From Bathymodiolus brooksi (taxonomy: Eukaryota > Mollusca > Bivalvia > Mytilida > Modiolidae): a DNA stretch of 64,000 nt. The notes beneath the pieces are model-generated. The model was not told the DNA's origin. It searched no databases and saw only the letters and a program-made list of their open reading frames with translations. Below are positions 40,301 through 55,300 of the stretch, in pieces. Numbering within the stretch: the first letter of the stretch is position 1; the number at the start of each line of letters is the position of its first letter. Made by a program: the position numbers and the translations under genes. The stretch covers positions 40,198,397 to 40,262,396 of the forward strand of contig OY804579.1 in the NCBI GenBank assembly GCA_963680875.1, given 5' to 3'.

Positions 40301-43300
40301 AAAAATAATATTAAAATACTAAGATTGCAACATGTTAGCAAAAAACACAACAAAAATCAATGTGGACTATTAACTTTTGTTTCTAAATTCCTAGGGATCT
40401 ATGTATACATCACATTAGAAAATTTCCTTTTTTTACCCTAATTTCTTATTATTTATATGTAATATAGTCATAGCATATACATGTATCTTGGAAATTATCA
40501 TCAATCAGTTCTACATTTTAGTCGTATACAATAGTAAACAGTGTATTAATCTCCAACTTAATACCAAATCCTGTATTACTGTGTGGTTAAGAAGCTTGCC
40601 TGATCCTTTAATTTCACGTTCCACTATATAGATGATGTCCTTTCACTAAATAATTCTAAATTTGGTGATTTTGTTGATCGCATCTATCCCATTGAGCTTG
40701 AAATAAAGGATACCACAGACACAGCTAGGTTTGTTTCATACCTTGACCTACACCTTGAAATTGACAGCGAGGGCCATATAAGAACAAAACTGTACGACAA
40801 AAGAGATGATTTCAATTTTCCCCTTGTGAACTTTCCATTTATATGTAGCAACATTCCAGCAGCACCTGCATATTGAGTATATATCTCTCAGGTGATCCGA
40901 TATTCCAGAACATGTGGTTCCTATCATGATTGCTGCCAACAGGGAAGCTACTGAAGCTAGTGGTTAAGTTTAAGTTGTCACTTCAAAAGTTTTATGGTCA
41001 CCACCATGACTTGGTAATAACTGTTACAGAGTATCTGTGTCACAAATGATCACGGATATGTTCCATTATTTGTCATAATCAGAATCCGGTTCTTTCCTCA
41101 TTCATGACTTATCACCAGGTTTGTAACAAGAGTCAAGAGTAACATGACGGGTGCCACATGTGGAGCAGGAACTGCTTACCCTTCTGGAGCACCTAGCTGA
41201 GTTCACCCTTGGTTTTTAGTGGGGTACATGTTACTTGATTTTTAGTTTTCTGTGTAATGCTTTGTAGATTGTTGTTTTTCTTTTTTCCTTTGTCTTTTGA
41301 CCATTGTGTTGGCTGTCCTTTTGATTTACGGCTTCTGATTTCCCCTTTGGTATCTTCAAACTCTTCTTGTTATAAGGAACAAAAGTGCAAAACATATTTT
41401 TGTTATTCGGTAAAATACATGTAGTTCACAGAAATTAGAAATAAAATTATTGTGGGATATGTTAGATATATATATAGGTAAATGTACATGTAAGTTATCT
41501 GATAATGATTTATGGAAGATTGTGTATATGTACAGTAAGTAATATATTGTATTCCCCATAACTAATAATCAACACAATTATTTTGATCACATGTGTATGA
41601 ATCTGATCATGTGATTGATAATGTGACATGTCATGTGTCTGTGGATGGAGTTTTAGTGTGATGTAAACAACAGAACTTGTTACAATGGATATAAATTTGA
41701 TCAGTTAATATTTAACTTACCCAATCCTGCTTGTGCTTAAATATATTGAATCAATATATTTGAATATCACTTGAAGAAATTTATTTATCCCCTACATGGA
41801 CAAAAATAGCTTTTTCTTATGATATGATAATTAATACAAGAATAGTCTGTTTGTTCTTTTTTTAATCCTTGGAGTAATGTTTTAATCTACAACCAACAGA
41901 ACTTCATGGCTGAATGAGTTTTTGTTATTACCCACGTAGTCATGATTTCTGTGAATGTCAGAGGTCTTTTTGACAGTTGAAGTGAAAGTGTGTTGTATTT
42001 TTATTATTTTGCTAATGTTTGTTTGGCTGGCGGTGATTCTAAGAGGACAGGGTTAAAAGATCCAATTATCAAGAATAACTCATCATTTAAGAAATAACTG
42101 TATTGTATTTGAATAGTTGTTCGCGTCAAATGAGGATTTGACAGTCGAAAATGCAGTTTTACTGGGTCTGCTACTGTGTTTTGTAAATTTGACGGTAAAT
42201 ATGTAAACATGTTATATAATAATTGCATTAGAATTATGATTTGCCTGTCCAAAACAGGATCTATTCATTATCAGCTTCATGCATTGTCATCATATGTTTT
42301 TTAGAGGATAAGGAGAGTCAGATAGTATTACGTAAAGTTGTTGACCATCTTTTTTTTTCTTTTTTCCATTTCAATTTTAATGAAGCTGAACATTTTGATC
42401 AAAGTGATGATCGAGAATCTAATTTAAACACATATTTTGGAATTCCAACAATTCTATTCTAAAGATATTTTTCTAATGGGACAGAAGAGTATAGCAGAAA
42501 ACAATTTTTAATCAATAATGATTGATTGATTGATGTTTAACTCCAACTTTAGCGGTATTTCAGCTATATAATGGCATGAACAAATTTTACAAATAAATTA
42601 ATAATAAATTTGATAACTTTTACAGTTTCAATTACTACAATAATTTTTTTTAAACAGATACGATTGATCTTTGCAACTGCCTTAAGAATAACCAGAGGCT
42701 CTCAAGAGCCTGTATCGTTCACCTGGTAATAAAAAAAAACAATTGGTCCTATGTAAAAACTATGTCCTGCGTCATCTTGGAATTACGATCAACATAAAAA
42801 ACACAAAGTTTGTAAAGGACCTTCCAATGATTGATGCACAGTTTAGGTTCAATCAGTGCAATAGCTTCAGAGAAGAATATATTTCTGTATTTTCCCCATA
42901 TGGTTCTGTGTTAATACTATGACCTGTGGTGGCAGCCATCTTGGATTTCCGATCGGCATAAAAAACAGGACCTTCCAATGATCATTCCTGGGCAGTTTGG
43001 TTTCAACTGTCCAAGTGGTTTCAGAGAAGAAGCATTTTGAAACATTTTTCCCATAGGGTCCAATGTTAAACTAAGTCCTGCCGTAGCCGCCATTTTGAAT
43101 TTCATATCAGAATAAAAAACGTATATTTTGTAGAGGACCATTCAATGAACATTCATGCACAGTTTGGCTTTAATCATATTTGTAGTTTCTGAGAAGAAGG
43201 CATTTGAACATTTTCCCATAGGGTCCAATGTTAATCTATGTCCTGCGGTGGTGGCCATCTTGGATTTCCGATCGGCATAAAAAACACACACCTTGTAGAG

Positions 43301-46300
43301 GACCTTCCAATGATCATTCCTGGGCAGTTTGGTTTCAATAATCCAAGTGGTTTCAGAGAAGAAGCGTTTTGAAACATTTTCCCCATAGGGTCCAATGTTA
43401 AACTAAGTCCTGCCGTAGCCGCCATTTTGAATTTCATACCAGAACAAAAAACGTAAAGTTTGTAGAGGACCATCTAATGAACATTCATGTACAGTTTGGC
43501 TTTAATCATATTTGTAGTTTCTGAGTAGAAGGCATTTGAATATTTTCCCATAGGGTCCAATGTTAATCTATGTCCTGCGGTGGCGGCCATCTTGGATTTC
43601 CGACCGGCATAAAAAACAGAAAATTTGTAGAGGACCTTCCAATGATCATTCCTGGGCAGTTTAGTTTCAACTGTCCAAGTGGTTTCAGAGAAGAACCATT
43701 TGGAAACATTTTTCCCATAGGGTCCAATGTTAAACTAAGTCCTGCCGTAGCCGCCATTTTGAATTTCATACCGGAACAAAAAACGTAAAGTTTGTAGAGG
43801 ACCATCTAATGAACATTCATGTACAGTTTGGCTTTAATCATATTTGTAATTTCTGAGTAGAAGGCATTTGAACATTTTCCCATAGGGTCCAATGTTAATC
43901 TATGTATTGCGGTGGTGGCCATCTTGGATTTCCGATTGGCATAAAAAACATAAAATTTGTAGAGGACCTTCCAATGATCATTCCTAGGCAGTTTGGTTTC
44001 AATTATCCAAGTGGTTTCAGAGAAGAAGCGTTTTGAAACATTTTTCCCATAGGGTCCAATGTTAAACTAAGTCCTGCCGTAGCCGCCATTTTGAATTTCA
44101 TACCAGAACAAAAAACGTAAAGTTTGTAGAGGACCATCCAATGAACATTCATGTACAGTTTGGCTTTAATCATATTTGTAGTTTCTGAGTAGAAGGCATT
44201 TGAATATTTTCCCATAGGGTCCAATGTTAATCTGTCCTGCGGTGGCGGCCATCTTGGATTTCCGACCGACATAAAAAACAGAAAATTTGTAGAGGACCTT
44301 CCAATGATCATTCCTGGGCAGTTTGGTTTCAACTGTCCAAGTGGTTTCAGAGAAGAAGCATTTTGAAACATTTTTCCCATAGGGTCCAATGTTAAACTAA
44401 GTCCTGCCGTAGCCGCCATTTTGAATTTCATATCGGAACAAAAAACCTTAAGATTGTAGAGGACCATCCAATGAACATTCATGTACAGTTTGGCTTTAAT
44501 CATATTTGTAGTTTCTGAGAAGAAGGCATTTGAACATTTTCCCATAGGGTCCAATGTTAATCTATGTATTGCGGTGGTGGCCATCTTGGATTTCCGATTG
44601 GCATAAAAAACAGAAAATTTGTAGAGGACCTTCCAATGATCATTCCTGGGCAGTTTAGTTTCAACTGTCCAAGTGGTTTCAGAGAAGAAGCATTTTGAAA
44701 CATTTTTCCCATAGGGTCCAATGTTAAACTAAGTCCTGCCGTAGCCGCCATTTTGAATTTCATATCGGAACAAAAAACCTTAAGATTGTAGAGGACCATC
44801 CAATGAACATTCATGTACAGTTTGGCTTTAATCATATTTGTAGTTTCTGAGTAGAAGGCATTTGAACATTTTCCCATAGGGTCCAATGTTAATCTATGTA
44901 TTGCGGTGGTGGCCATCTTGGATTTCCGATTGGCATAAAAAACATAAAATTTGTAGAGGACCTTCCAATGATCATTCCTAGGCAGTTTGGTTTCAATTAT
45001 CCAAGTGGTTTCAGAGAAGAAGCGTTTTGAAACATTTTTCCCATAGGGTCCAATGTTAAACTAAGTCCTGCCGTAGCCGCCATTTTGAATTTCATATCGG
45101 AACAAAAAACCTTAAGATTGTAGAGGACCATCCAATCAACATTCATGTACAGTTTGGCTTTAATCATATTTGTAGTTTCTGAGAAGAAGGCATTTGAATA
45201 TTTTCCCATAGGGTCCAATGTTAATCTGTCCTGCGGTGGCGGCCATCTTGGATTTCCGACCGGCATAAAAAACAGAAAATTTGTAGAGGACCTTCCAATG
45301 ATCATTCCTGGGCAGTTTGGTTTCAACTGTCCAAGTGGTTTCAGAGAAGAAGCATTTTGAAACATTTTTCCCATAGGGTCCAATGTTAAACTAAGTCCTG
45401 CCGTAGCCGCCATTTTGAATTTCATATCGGAACAAAAAAACCTTAAGATTGTAGAGGACCATCCAATCAACATTCATGTACAGTTTGGCTTTAATCATAT
45501 TTGTAGTTTCTGAGAAGAAGGCATTTGAACATTTTCCCATAGGGTCCAATGTTAATCTATGTATTGCGGTGGTGGCCATCTTGGATTTCCGATTGGCATA
45601 AAAAACATAAAATTTGTAGAGGACCTTCCAATGATCATTCCTAGGCAGTTTGGTTTCAATTATCCAAGTGGTTTCAGAGAAGAAGCGTTTTGAAACATTT
45701 TTCTCATAGGGTCCAATGTTAAACTAAGTCCTGCCATAGCCGCCATTTTGAATTTCATACCAGAACAAAAAACGTAAAGTTTGTAGAGGACCATCTAATG
45801 AACATTCATGTACAGTTTGGCTTTAATCATATTTGTAGTTTCTGAGTAGAAGGCATTTGAATATTTTCCCATAGGGTCCAATGTTAATCTATGTCCTGCG
45901 GTGGCGGCCATCTTGGATTTCCGACCGGCATAAAAAACGGAAAATTTGTAGAGGACCTTCCAATGATCATTCCTGGGCAGTTTGGTTTCAACTGTCCAAG
46001 TGGTTTCAGAGAAGAAGCATTTTGAAACATTTTTCCCATAGGGTCCAATGTTAAACTAAGTCCTGCCGTAGCCGCCATTTTGAATTTCATATCGGAACAA
46101 AAAACCTTAAGATTGTAGAGGACCATCCAATGAACATTCATGTACAGTTTGGCTTTAATCATATTTGTAGTTTCTGAGAAGAAGGCATTTGAACATTTTC
46201 CCATAGGGTCCAATGTTAATCTATGTATTGCGGTGGCGGCCATCTTGGATTTCCGATCGGCATAAAAAACATAAAATTTCTAGAGGACCTTCCAATGATC

Positions 46301-49300
46301 ATTCCTAGGCAGTTTGGTTTCAATTATCCAAGTGGTTTCAGAGAAGAAGCGTTTTGAAACATTTTTCCCATAGGGTTCAATGTTAAACTAAGTCCTGCCG
46401 TAGCCGCCATTTTGAATTTCATACCGGAACAAAAAACGTAAAGTTTGTAGAGGACCATCTAATGAACATTCATGTACAGTTTGGCTTTAATCATATTTGT
46501 AGTTTCTGAGTAGAAGGCATTTGAATATTTTCCCATAGGGTCCAATGTTAATCTATGTCCTGCGGTGGCGGCCATCTTGGATTTCCGACCGGCATAAAAA
46601 ACAGATAATTTGTAGAGGACCTTCCAATGATCATTCCTGGGCAGTTTGGTTTCAACTGTCCTAGTGGTTTCAGAGAAGAAGCATTTTGAAACATTTTTCC
46701 CATAGGGTCCAATGTTAAACTAAGTCCTGCCGTAGCCGCCATTTTGAATTTCATATCGGAACAAAAAACCTTAAGATTGTAGAGGACCATCCAATGAACA
46801 TTCATGTACAGTTTGGCTTTAATAATATTTGTAGTTTCTGAGAAGAAGGCATTTGAACATTTTCCCATAGGGTCCAATGTTAATCTATGTCCTGCGGTGG
46901 CGGCCATCTTGGATTTCCGACCAGCATAAAAAACAGAAAATTTGTAGAGGACCTTCCAATGATCATTCCTGGGCAGTTTGGTTTCAACTGTCCAAGTGGT
47001 TTCAGAGAAGAAGCATTTTGAAACATTTTTCCCATAGGGTCCAATGTTAAACTAAGTCCTGTCGTAGCCGCCATTTTGAATTTCATATCGGAACAAAAAA
47101 CCTTAAGATTGTAGAGGACCATCCAATCAACATTCATGTACAATTTGGCTTTAATAATATTTGTAGTTTCTGAGAAGAAGGCATTTGAACATTTTCCCAT
47201 AGGGTCCAATGTTAATCTATGTCCTGCGGTGGCGGCCATCTTGGATTTTCGACCGGCATAAAAAACAGAAAATTTGTAGAGGACCTTCCAATGATCATTC
47301 CTGGGCAGTTTGGTTTCAACTGTCCAAGTGGTTTCAGAGAAGAAGCATTTTGAAACATTTTTCCCATAGGGTCCAATGTTAAACTAAGTCCTGTCGTAGC
47401 CGCCATTTTGAATTTCATATCGGAACAAAAAACCTTAAGATTGTAGAGGACCATCTAATGAACATTCATGTACAGTTTGGCTTTAATCATATTTGTAGTT
47501 TCTGAGTAGAAGGCATTTGAATATTTTCCCATAGGGTCCAATGTTAATCTATGTCCTGCGGTGGCGGCCATCTTGGATTTCCGACCGGCATAAAAAACGG
47601 AAAATTTGTAGAGGACCTTCCAATGATCATTCCTGGGCAGTTTGGTTTCAACTGTCCAAGTGGTTTCAGAGAAGAAGCATTTTGAAACATTTTTCCCATA
47701 GGGTCCAATGTTAAACTAAGTTCTGCCGTAGCCGCCATTTTGAATTTCATATCGGAACAAAAAACCTTAAGATTGTAGAGGACCATCCAATGAACATTCA
47801 TGTACAGTTTGGCTTTAATCATATTTGTAGTTTCTGAGAAGAAGGCATTTGAACATTTTCCCATAGGGTCCAATGTTAATCTATGTATTGCGGTGGCGGC
47901 CATCTTGGATTTCCGATCGGCATAAAAAACATAAAATTTCTAGAGGACCTTCCAATGATCATTCCTAGGCAGTTTGGTTTCAATTATCCAAGTGGTTTCA
48001 GAGAAGAAGCGTTTTGAAACATTTTTCCCATAGGGTTCAATGTTAAACTAAGTCCTGCCGTAGCCGCCATTTTGAATTTCATACCGGAACAAAAAACGTA
48101 AAGTTTGTAGAGGACCATCTAATGAACATTCATGTACAGTTTGGCTTTAATCATATTTGTAGTTTCTGAGTAGAAGGCATTTGAATATTTTCCCATAGGG
48201 TCCAATGTTAATCTATGTCCTGCGGTGGCGGCCATCTTGGATTTCCGACCGGCATAAAAAACAGATAATTTGTAGAGGACCTTCCAATGATCATTCCTGG
48301 GCAGTTTGGTTTCAACTGTCCTAGTGGTTTCAGAGAAGAAGCATTTTGAAACATTTTTCCCATAGGGTCCAATGTTAAACTAAGTCCTGCCGTAGCCGCC
48401 ATTTTGAATTTCATATCGGAACAAAAAACCTTAAGATTGTAGAGGACCATCCAATGAACATTCATGTACAGTTTGGCTTTAATAATATTTGTAGTTTCTG
48501 AGAAGAAGGCATTTGAACATTTTCCCATAGGGTCCAATGTTAATCTATGTCCTGCGGTGGCGGCCATCTTGGATTTCCGACCAGCATAAAAAACAGAAAA
48601 TTTGTAGAGGACCTTCCAATGATCATTCCTGGGCAGTTTGGTTTCAACTGTCCAAGTGGTTTCAGAGAAGAAGCATTTTGAAACATTTTTCCCATAGGGT
48701 CCAATGTTAAACTAAGTCCTGTCGTAGCCGCCATTTTGAATTTCATATCGGAACAAAAAACCTTAAGATTGTAGAGGACCATCCAATCAACATTCATGTA
48801 CAGTTTGGCTTTAATCATATTTGTAGTTTCTGAGAAGAAGGCATTTGAACATTTTCCCATAGGGTCCAATGTTAATCTATGTCCTGCGATGGCGGCCATC
48901 TTGGATTTCCGAACTGCATAAAAAACAGTAACTTGGTAAAGGACATTCCAATGATCATTCCTTTACAGTTTGGGTTCAGTCAGTTCATTAGTTTCGGAGA
49001 AGAAGATCTTTGAAATTTCGGCCAATCAGAGCATATTATTGGCCCTGGCAGCCATATTGAATATCCGACTGGAACGAAAAACAGTAACTTTGTAGAGGAC
49101 CATCCAAGGAACATTCCTGCTAAGTTCGGTTCCAATCGGCCAAGTGGTTTCGGAGAAGAAGCTTGAAATGTGAAAAGTTTACAGACGACAGACGACAGAC
49201 GACAGACGACGGACGCCAAGTGATGGCAATAGTTCACCTGGACCTTTGGTCCAGGTGAACTAATAAAAAGTTTATATAAACGACAACAATAAAGTATATT

Positions 49301-52300
49301 AAATAAAACACCATGCATATATATTTATAGATGGACCACAGATCATGCTGAAACAAGAAAGAGATTAGAAAAAGATGTCATGCAAACATTCTGTCACATG
49401 CTGAAATATAAATATATTTATGTTATCGTAAAGCAGGCCAGTATCATGCATGAAGAATAAATGGTAAACTGTATGATCATTTATCAGAGTCACAAAATTC
49501 AATACAAAGATCAATAAGTTATTTAAATAAAATATACATTACTGGCCTAATTATTTTTGTACTCATTCAAAAATTGTCCAATCAGAATAATTGTATGCAG
49601 TGTTCTGATTGGTCTCTTTTCAAGTACGAGTACAGAACTCATGCTCAGAAATTTTATGAACAAAAGGCCTGAAATCGGTATAAACCAAACACATTAGGGA
49701 TAAGTGTTTCTTTTAGACTAGAAAAATCTCTAGGTATCTTGACATGTAAATTTAGCAAAGATTACTTATTTACAGTCAGTTTTGTGTTTAGTTTTAATAT
49801 ATTATGCTTCATAGTACAAAACATAATTTCATTCATTTTTAAAAATAGTAATAAACTTTTATACACATCACAATCACTTTGGTGTTTTAAATTGGTCAGT
49901 GGAATTATCTCCATGCATCTACTGACATAATACATATAAAGCATGCAGTCGATTCAGACTGGAAAAATATAATTATATTATGGAATGCCAGATAGCATTC
50001 AGACATTCTCATTCATACATACAAGCTGGCTTATTTTATTAATAATATTTGTAAAATTATTTCTGTTAGCCTTTTTTCAAGGTATTGGAGAATGAAATTT
50101 CACACATAATACTTCCCCCATTTAATAGCATAAGCATATTTTAGCTTACACAAAACCAGTATGTCAATTACAATACTGAAATCATTGATTGATTGATTGG
50201 TGTTTAACACCAACTTTAGCAATATTTCAGCTATATCGTGGCATAAACAAATTTAATACTCAAACCAAATCTAGAATAAAGAAAAAGGGAAGAAAAATAT
50301 ACCAGGAATGAAAGATGGGAATATGGCATAGATAGGGTAAAAATCTCAAGGGAAATGGTTGCCATGACAACCAAAACATGTCAAAAAGTTATGTTGGCAA
50401 AAATAGACAACACATGATTAAATTGCCTTGGCAACCAATTATTTCACCATTTACCAACAAAATATGAGTTATGATATAACTCCTTTATGCGACTTCTTCT
50501 TACATTAGGTTGCTATAGAGACACTAATGATTATTCATGACTAGTTATAAGTCACGTGGTTCATGCACGTCTTTACATAAATTTTGATTACAACAGGCAA
50601 CAGGTCATTACTTAAGTTTGGAGTTTATTTCAAGGAATATTTTATCAGCCACCTCATCCCCAACCACCACCCTACATTTGTTTTCCAGAATATTAAAAAT
50701 AGTTTAGGATTGTTTTTTGATTGACCAATAAAGTATCTTATTACTAAGATTCAGAGAAAGTCTAGTAGGAACACTTTCATGTATGTTATGTTGTATCTTA
50801 TTACTAAGATTCAGAGAAAGTCTAGTAGGAACACTTTCATGTATGTTATGTTGTGTCTTATTACTAAGATTCAGAGAAAGTCTAGTAGGAACACTTTCAT
50901 GTATGTTATGTTGTGTCTTATTACTAAGATTCAGAGAAAGTCTAGTAGGAACACTTTCATGTATGTTATGTTGTGTCTTATTACTAAGATTCAGAGAAAG
51001 TCTAGTAGGAACACTTTCATGTATGTTATGTTGTGTCTTATTACTAAGATTCAGAGAAAGTCTAGTAGGAACACTTTCATGTATGTTATGTTGTGTCTTA
51101 TTACTAAGATTCAGAGAAAGTCTAGTAGGAACACTTTCATGTATGTTATGTTGTGTCTTATTACTAAGATTCAGAGAAAGTCTAGTAGGAACACTTTCAT
51201 GTATGTTATGTTGTATCTTATTACTAAGATTCAGAGAAAGTCTAGTAGGAACACTTTCATGTATGTTATGTTGTGTCTTATTACTAAGATTCAGAGAAAG
51301 TCTAGTAGGAACACTTTCATGTATGTTATGTTGTATCTTATTACTATGATTCAGAGAAAGTCTAGTAGGAACATTTTCATGTATGTTATGTTGTGTCTTA
51401 TTACTAAGATTCAGAGAAAGTCTAGTAGGAACACTTTCATGTATGTTATGTTGTGTCTTATTACTAAGATTCAGAGAAAGTCTAGTAGGAACACTTTCAT
51501 GTATGTTATGTTGTGTCTTATTACTAAGATTCAGAGAAAGTCTAGTAGGAACATTTTCATGTATGTTATGTTGTGTCTTATTACTAAGATTCAGAGAAAG
51601 TCTAGTAGGAACACTTTCATGTATGTTATGTTGTGTCTTATTACTAAGATTCAGAGAAAGTCTAGTAGGAACACTTTCATGTATGTTATGTTGTGTCTTA
51701 TTACTATGATTCAGAGAAAGTCTAGTAGGAACACTTTCATGTATGTTATGTTGTATCTTATTACTAAGATTCAGAGAAAGTCTAGTAGGAACACTTTCAT
51801 GTATGTTATGTTGTGTCTTATTACTAAGATTCAGAGAAAGTCTAGTAGGAACACTTTCATGTATGTTATGTTGTATCTTATTACTAAGATTCAGAGAAAG
51901 TCTAGTAGGAACACTTTCATGTATGTTATGTTGTGTCTTATTACTAAGATTCAGAGAAAGTCTAGTAGGAACACTTTCATGTATGTTATGTTGTGTCTTA
52001 TTACTAAGATTCAGAGAAAGTCTAGTAGGAACACTTTCATGTATGTTATGTTGTGTCTTATTACTAAGATTCAGAGAAAGTCTAGTAGGAACATTTTCAT
52101 GTATGTTATGTTGTATCTTATTACTTAGTAGATAAAATTTTTGTCAAATTTTTTGGAAGATTATTTAGTTAAGAAAAACTAGTAATTTATGTTTTGTCAT
52201 TGATGTCAACTTTGTGTATGCAGTATGAAATGTTTTTGTTATGCTCTTTTGTGGTGGGCCATTTTCTTGAACCCCTCTTTCGCATTTCTTGTATATACAT

Positions 52301-55300
52301 GTATATATGTTCAATCTAGTCAAAATAAAAAATTTGGCCACAATAGGTGGCCCGAAATTTGCCACAGATACTTGTTAATTATTATTGGTAATGCAAACAG
52401 AGCTTGTTGCATGATTTTAGTTAATGTGAACAAGTAATGGTGAATAATGCTAATTGGCTTGATTTTCATGGTCTAGGGGAGACAACTCTAATTGGTTTGG
52501 TTAGGCAATATGGTGTTAAAGAAGTCTATTACATAGGCAACTCAAATTGGTCTGTTGTTAATGGTTTTAAAGGAGACAAGTTTGGTTCTTCAGTGGGAGC
52601 ATAAAAGTTATTATGGGTGCTGACACCAAGAAGCTTGTGGGCACTGACACCAAATAGGTTGTGGGCACTGACACCAATAAAAAAAACATTCTTTTTACAA
52701 ACAAACAATCCAGAGTATGTATTTTTTTAACATAATAAAAAATGAGTATTAAGCACAATTTATCAGTAGCTTAAAAAAGGTCACATGTACTTTACAATAT
52801 TTTTTTTTTTTTTTAGTTTGTACATCCAGAATAAAATCCATACAATTATCTTGCAATGATTAAATTTTACTTGCACAATGTATGGCTGACTAAAGTTATG
52901 CCTCAACAGTCAAACCACATTCTCCTAAAAATTTTGGTGATGATTCTATTTTTATTTTTCAAGTTTTTGACACAATTTCAAACACTACTTAAAGTACATG
53001 TACATGTGACCTTAAGAAATGGTTTGCTCACTCAGTCATGTGTACGATGACAATATAAGAAGTTTGTTAAAATTAGCAACAATCACACTTACCATAGGCT
53101 TATAAAACATAACATCATTATATTAATTAACAAAAACACTCATAATTAAAAAAACAAACAGAACAAAACATTAATTAAAATACAGTGTTAATATTATTCA
53201 TATCAATCAACACACAATTTGTTGTTGTCACAAGTATAATGCCTTATTTGGGTTATAGTGTTTAACGCTGCTTTCAACAATATTTCAGTTATATCGTGGC
53301 ATTCAGTTTTATTGTTGGAGAAAACCACTGACCTGTCGCAAGTCACTGACAAACTTTATCACATAATGTTATATCGAGTATACCTCGCCATGAACGGAGT
53401 TTGAATTCACAACTTTAGTGGTGTTAGGCACTGATTGTAAATCCAACTACCTTATCACGACCATGATGACCCCCTGCCATATTTGTAATAGTGTACACTT
53501 ATAATTATGTCAAAACATTTTTCAATAAGTCTGGTTGATAATATAATAACCACACATTTCAAACATATCATGAACAAATTTTTTTTGTGGTTTCGGAGGA
53601 GAAAGTTATTATTTCAATAAAACATTTGTTAAATCTTTTTTTTTTAAATTAGGCTGTGAAAGTTATTGAATCTATCCAATATAAATGGCTAATACTGATC
53701 CCCCACCCATATGTTTTGAGGAACTGGGGAGGGAATCCATCTGAAAATATTCGACTTTGTTTTTAAACAATTCACATACATGTATAATTACAGGGATAAT
53801 CCTTGTTAGAAAATAAAATAACTGAAGTTAATGAAAAATAGCTGAAACCATCTACACCCCCTTTCAAAATGGTCATTTTTGACCTGTTCTGACCATGTCC
53901 AGCAACATTTTCGGAAAACAATTTTCAGAGTAAAATAGATGAAATCAATTAAATAACTGAAAAAATCATCCCTGTAATTAGCACAATTTTTTGTATCAAG
54001 AGCTGTTGTAAGCACAAGAAATATGGGACAGTATGTATCATCTTTGCTAGCCAAGGCTTACAATCAGATTGTTTCCTCTTGGCATGAATAGCCTAAAATA
54101 TCCTCATAGCACAATCAATGGATGGTATGAGTTGTATCCAGATAACAATAATCAGGAAAAGTTATTTTATAAACAAAATTCTGACATTGTTATGTAGTTT
54201 TTAGAGTAAAACTTAATGAATTACTGTGAAGCCTGTCTAAACCTTAAATATGGCTAGGGTTAGGGTTATGGTGTTTAACACAACTTTCTACAATATTTCA
54301 GATATATTGTGGTGGTAAGTTTTATTGGTGGAGGAATCTGGAGTACCCGGAGATAACTGCAGACTTGCTGCAAGTTACTGACAAACTTTATCACAAACTG
54401 TTGTATCGAGTACACCTCGCCTGAGCGGGATTCGAACTCGCAATTTTAGTGGTGATATTCACTGATTGCATAGGTAGCTTTAAATCAACCTACCATACGA
54501 ACACGTCCACAAAAACACTATAACCTTGAATAAAACAAATTACTGTATAAATCAAATTTTAAAAAATGTCTCCATGTAGGAAATCTGTGTTAATTAAATT
54601 TATCCTCTCTTAACCGAACACCTGTCTTTTCCAAACACAAAAGTTAGTCTGATGGAGGTTCCGTTTAGACAGCTTTCAATGTACAAAATGTATATTAAAG
54701 TCTGTAGTATCTAAGTATGACTGCATCTAATGCAATAGAGTGTTGTGCAATCACAAACTTGTGGTTAGATAATCACAGATTGAGTAAGGATAGTCTTGGC
54801 TAGAAAAAATTTTCATACTACTGTCTTTAAATATTATATAGTGAAATGGATTTCTGTTAACTTAAAGGCTAATTAATTGTTAGAATATTTCAACAAATAT
54901 TGGCTAGAAGGAAAATGATGTAAATGAATATGAGAAACTATAAAACTTCACAATTAGTCACAAATTAAAGAAAAGGAACAGCACTTTTTTTAGGCAGTTC
55001 TACATTTCGGTTTCAGTAGGGTCTTAAATAATGAGTATTACTCATACCCAAAAATGAGTGTGAAATGCCGCTTAGTTTGCAGTTAAGTTCTACTCTTTTA
55101 CATCAATCAATAAAATACTACATCTGGGCAATTTTGTCTTCAGATGTTATCTAGTGTATAATTTTCATGTTTCCAGCATGTCTTGTGCTAAAAATAATAC
55201 AGGAGGATTAGAGTGTTTAATGCCACTTTCAACAATATTTCAGTTATATTGTGCCGATTAAAATAATACAATCAGTAATAATCGTTGAAATGTTCTAACA

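Noticed and set aside
42917..48899. Repeated 80 to 193 codon minus-strand ORFs with [16 protein letters not shown]
   Set aside because: They recur with the 332-bp satellite and break at unit changes; no known domain.
50779..52135. Plus-strand ORFs up to 449 codons
   Set aside because: Product of a 60-bp unit lacking stops in two frames; no splice or domain evidence.
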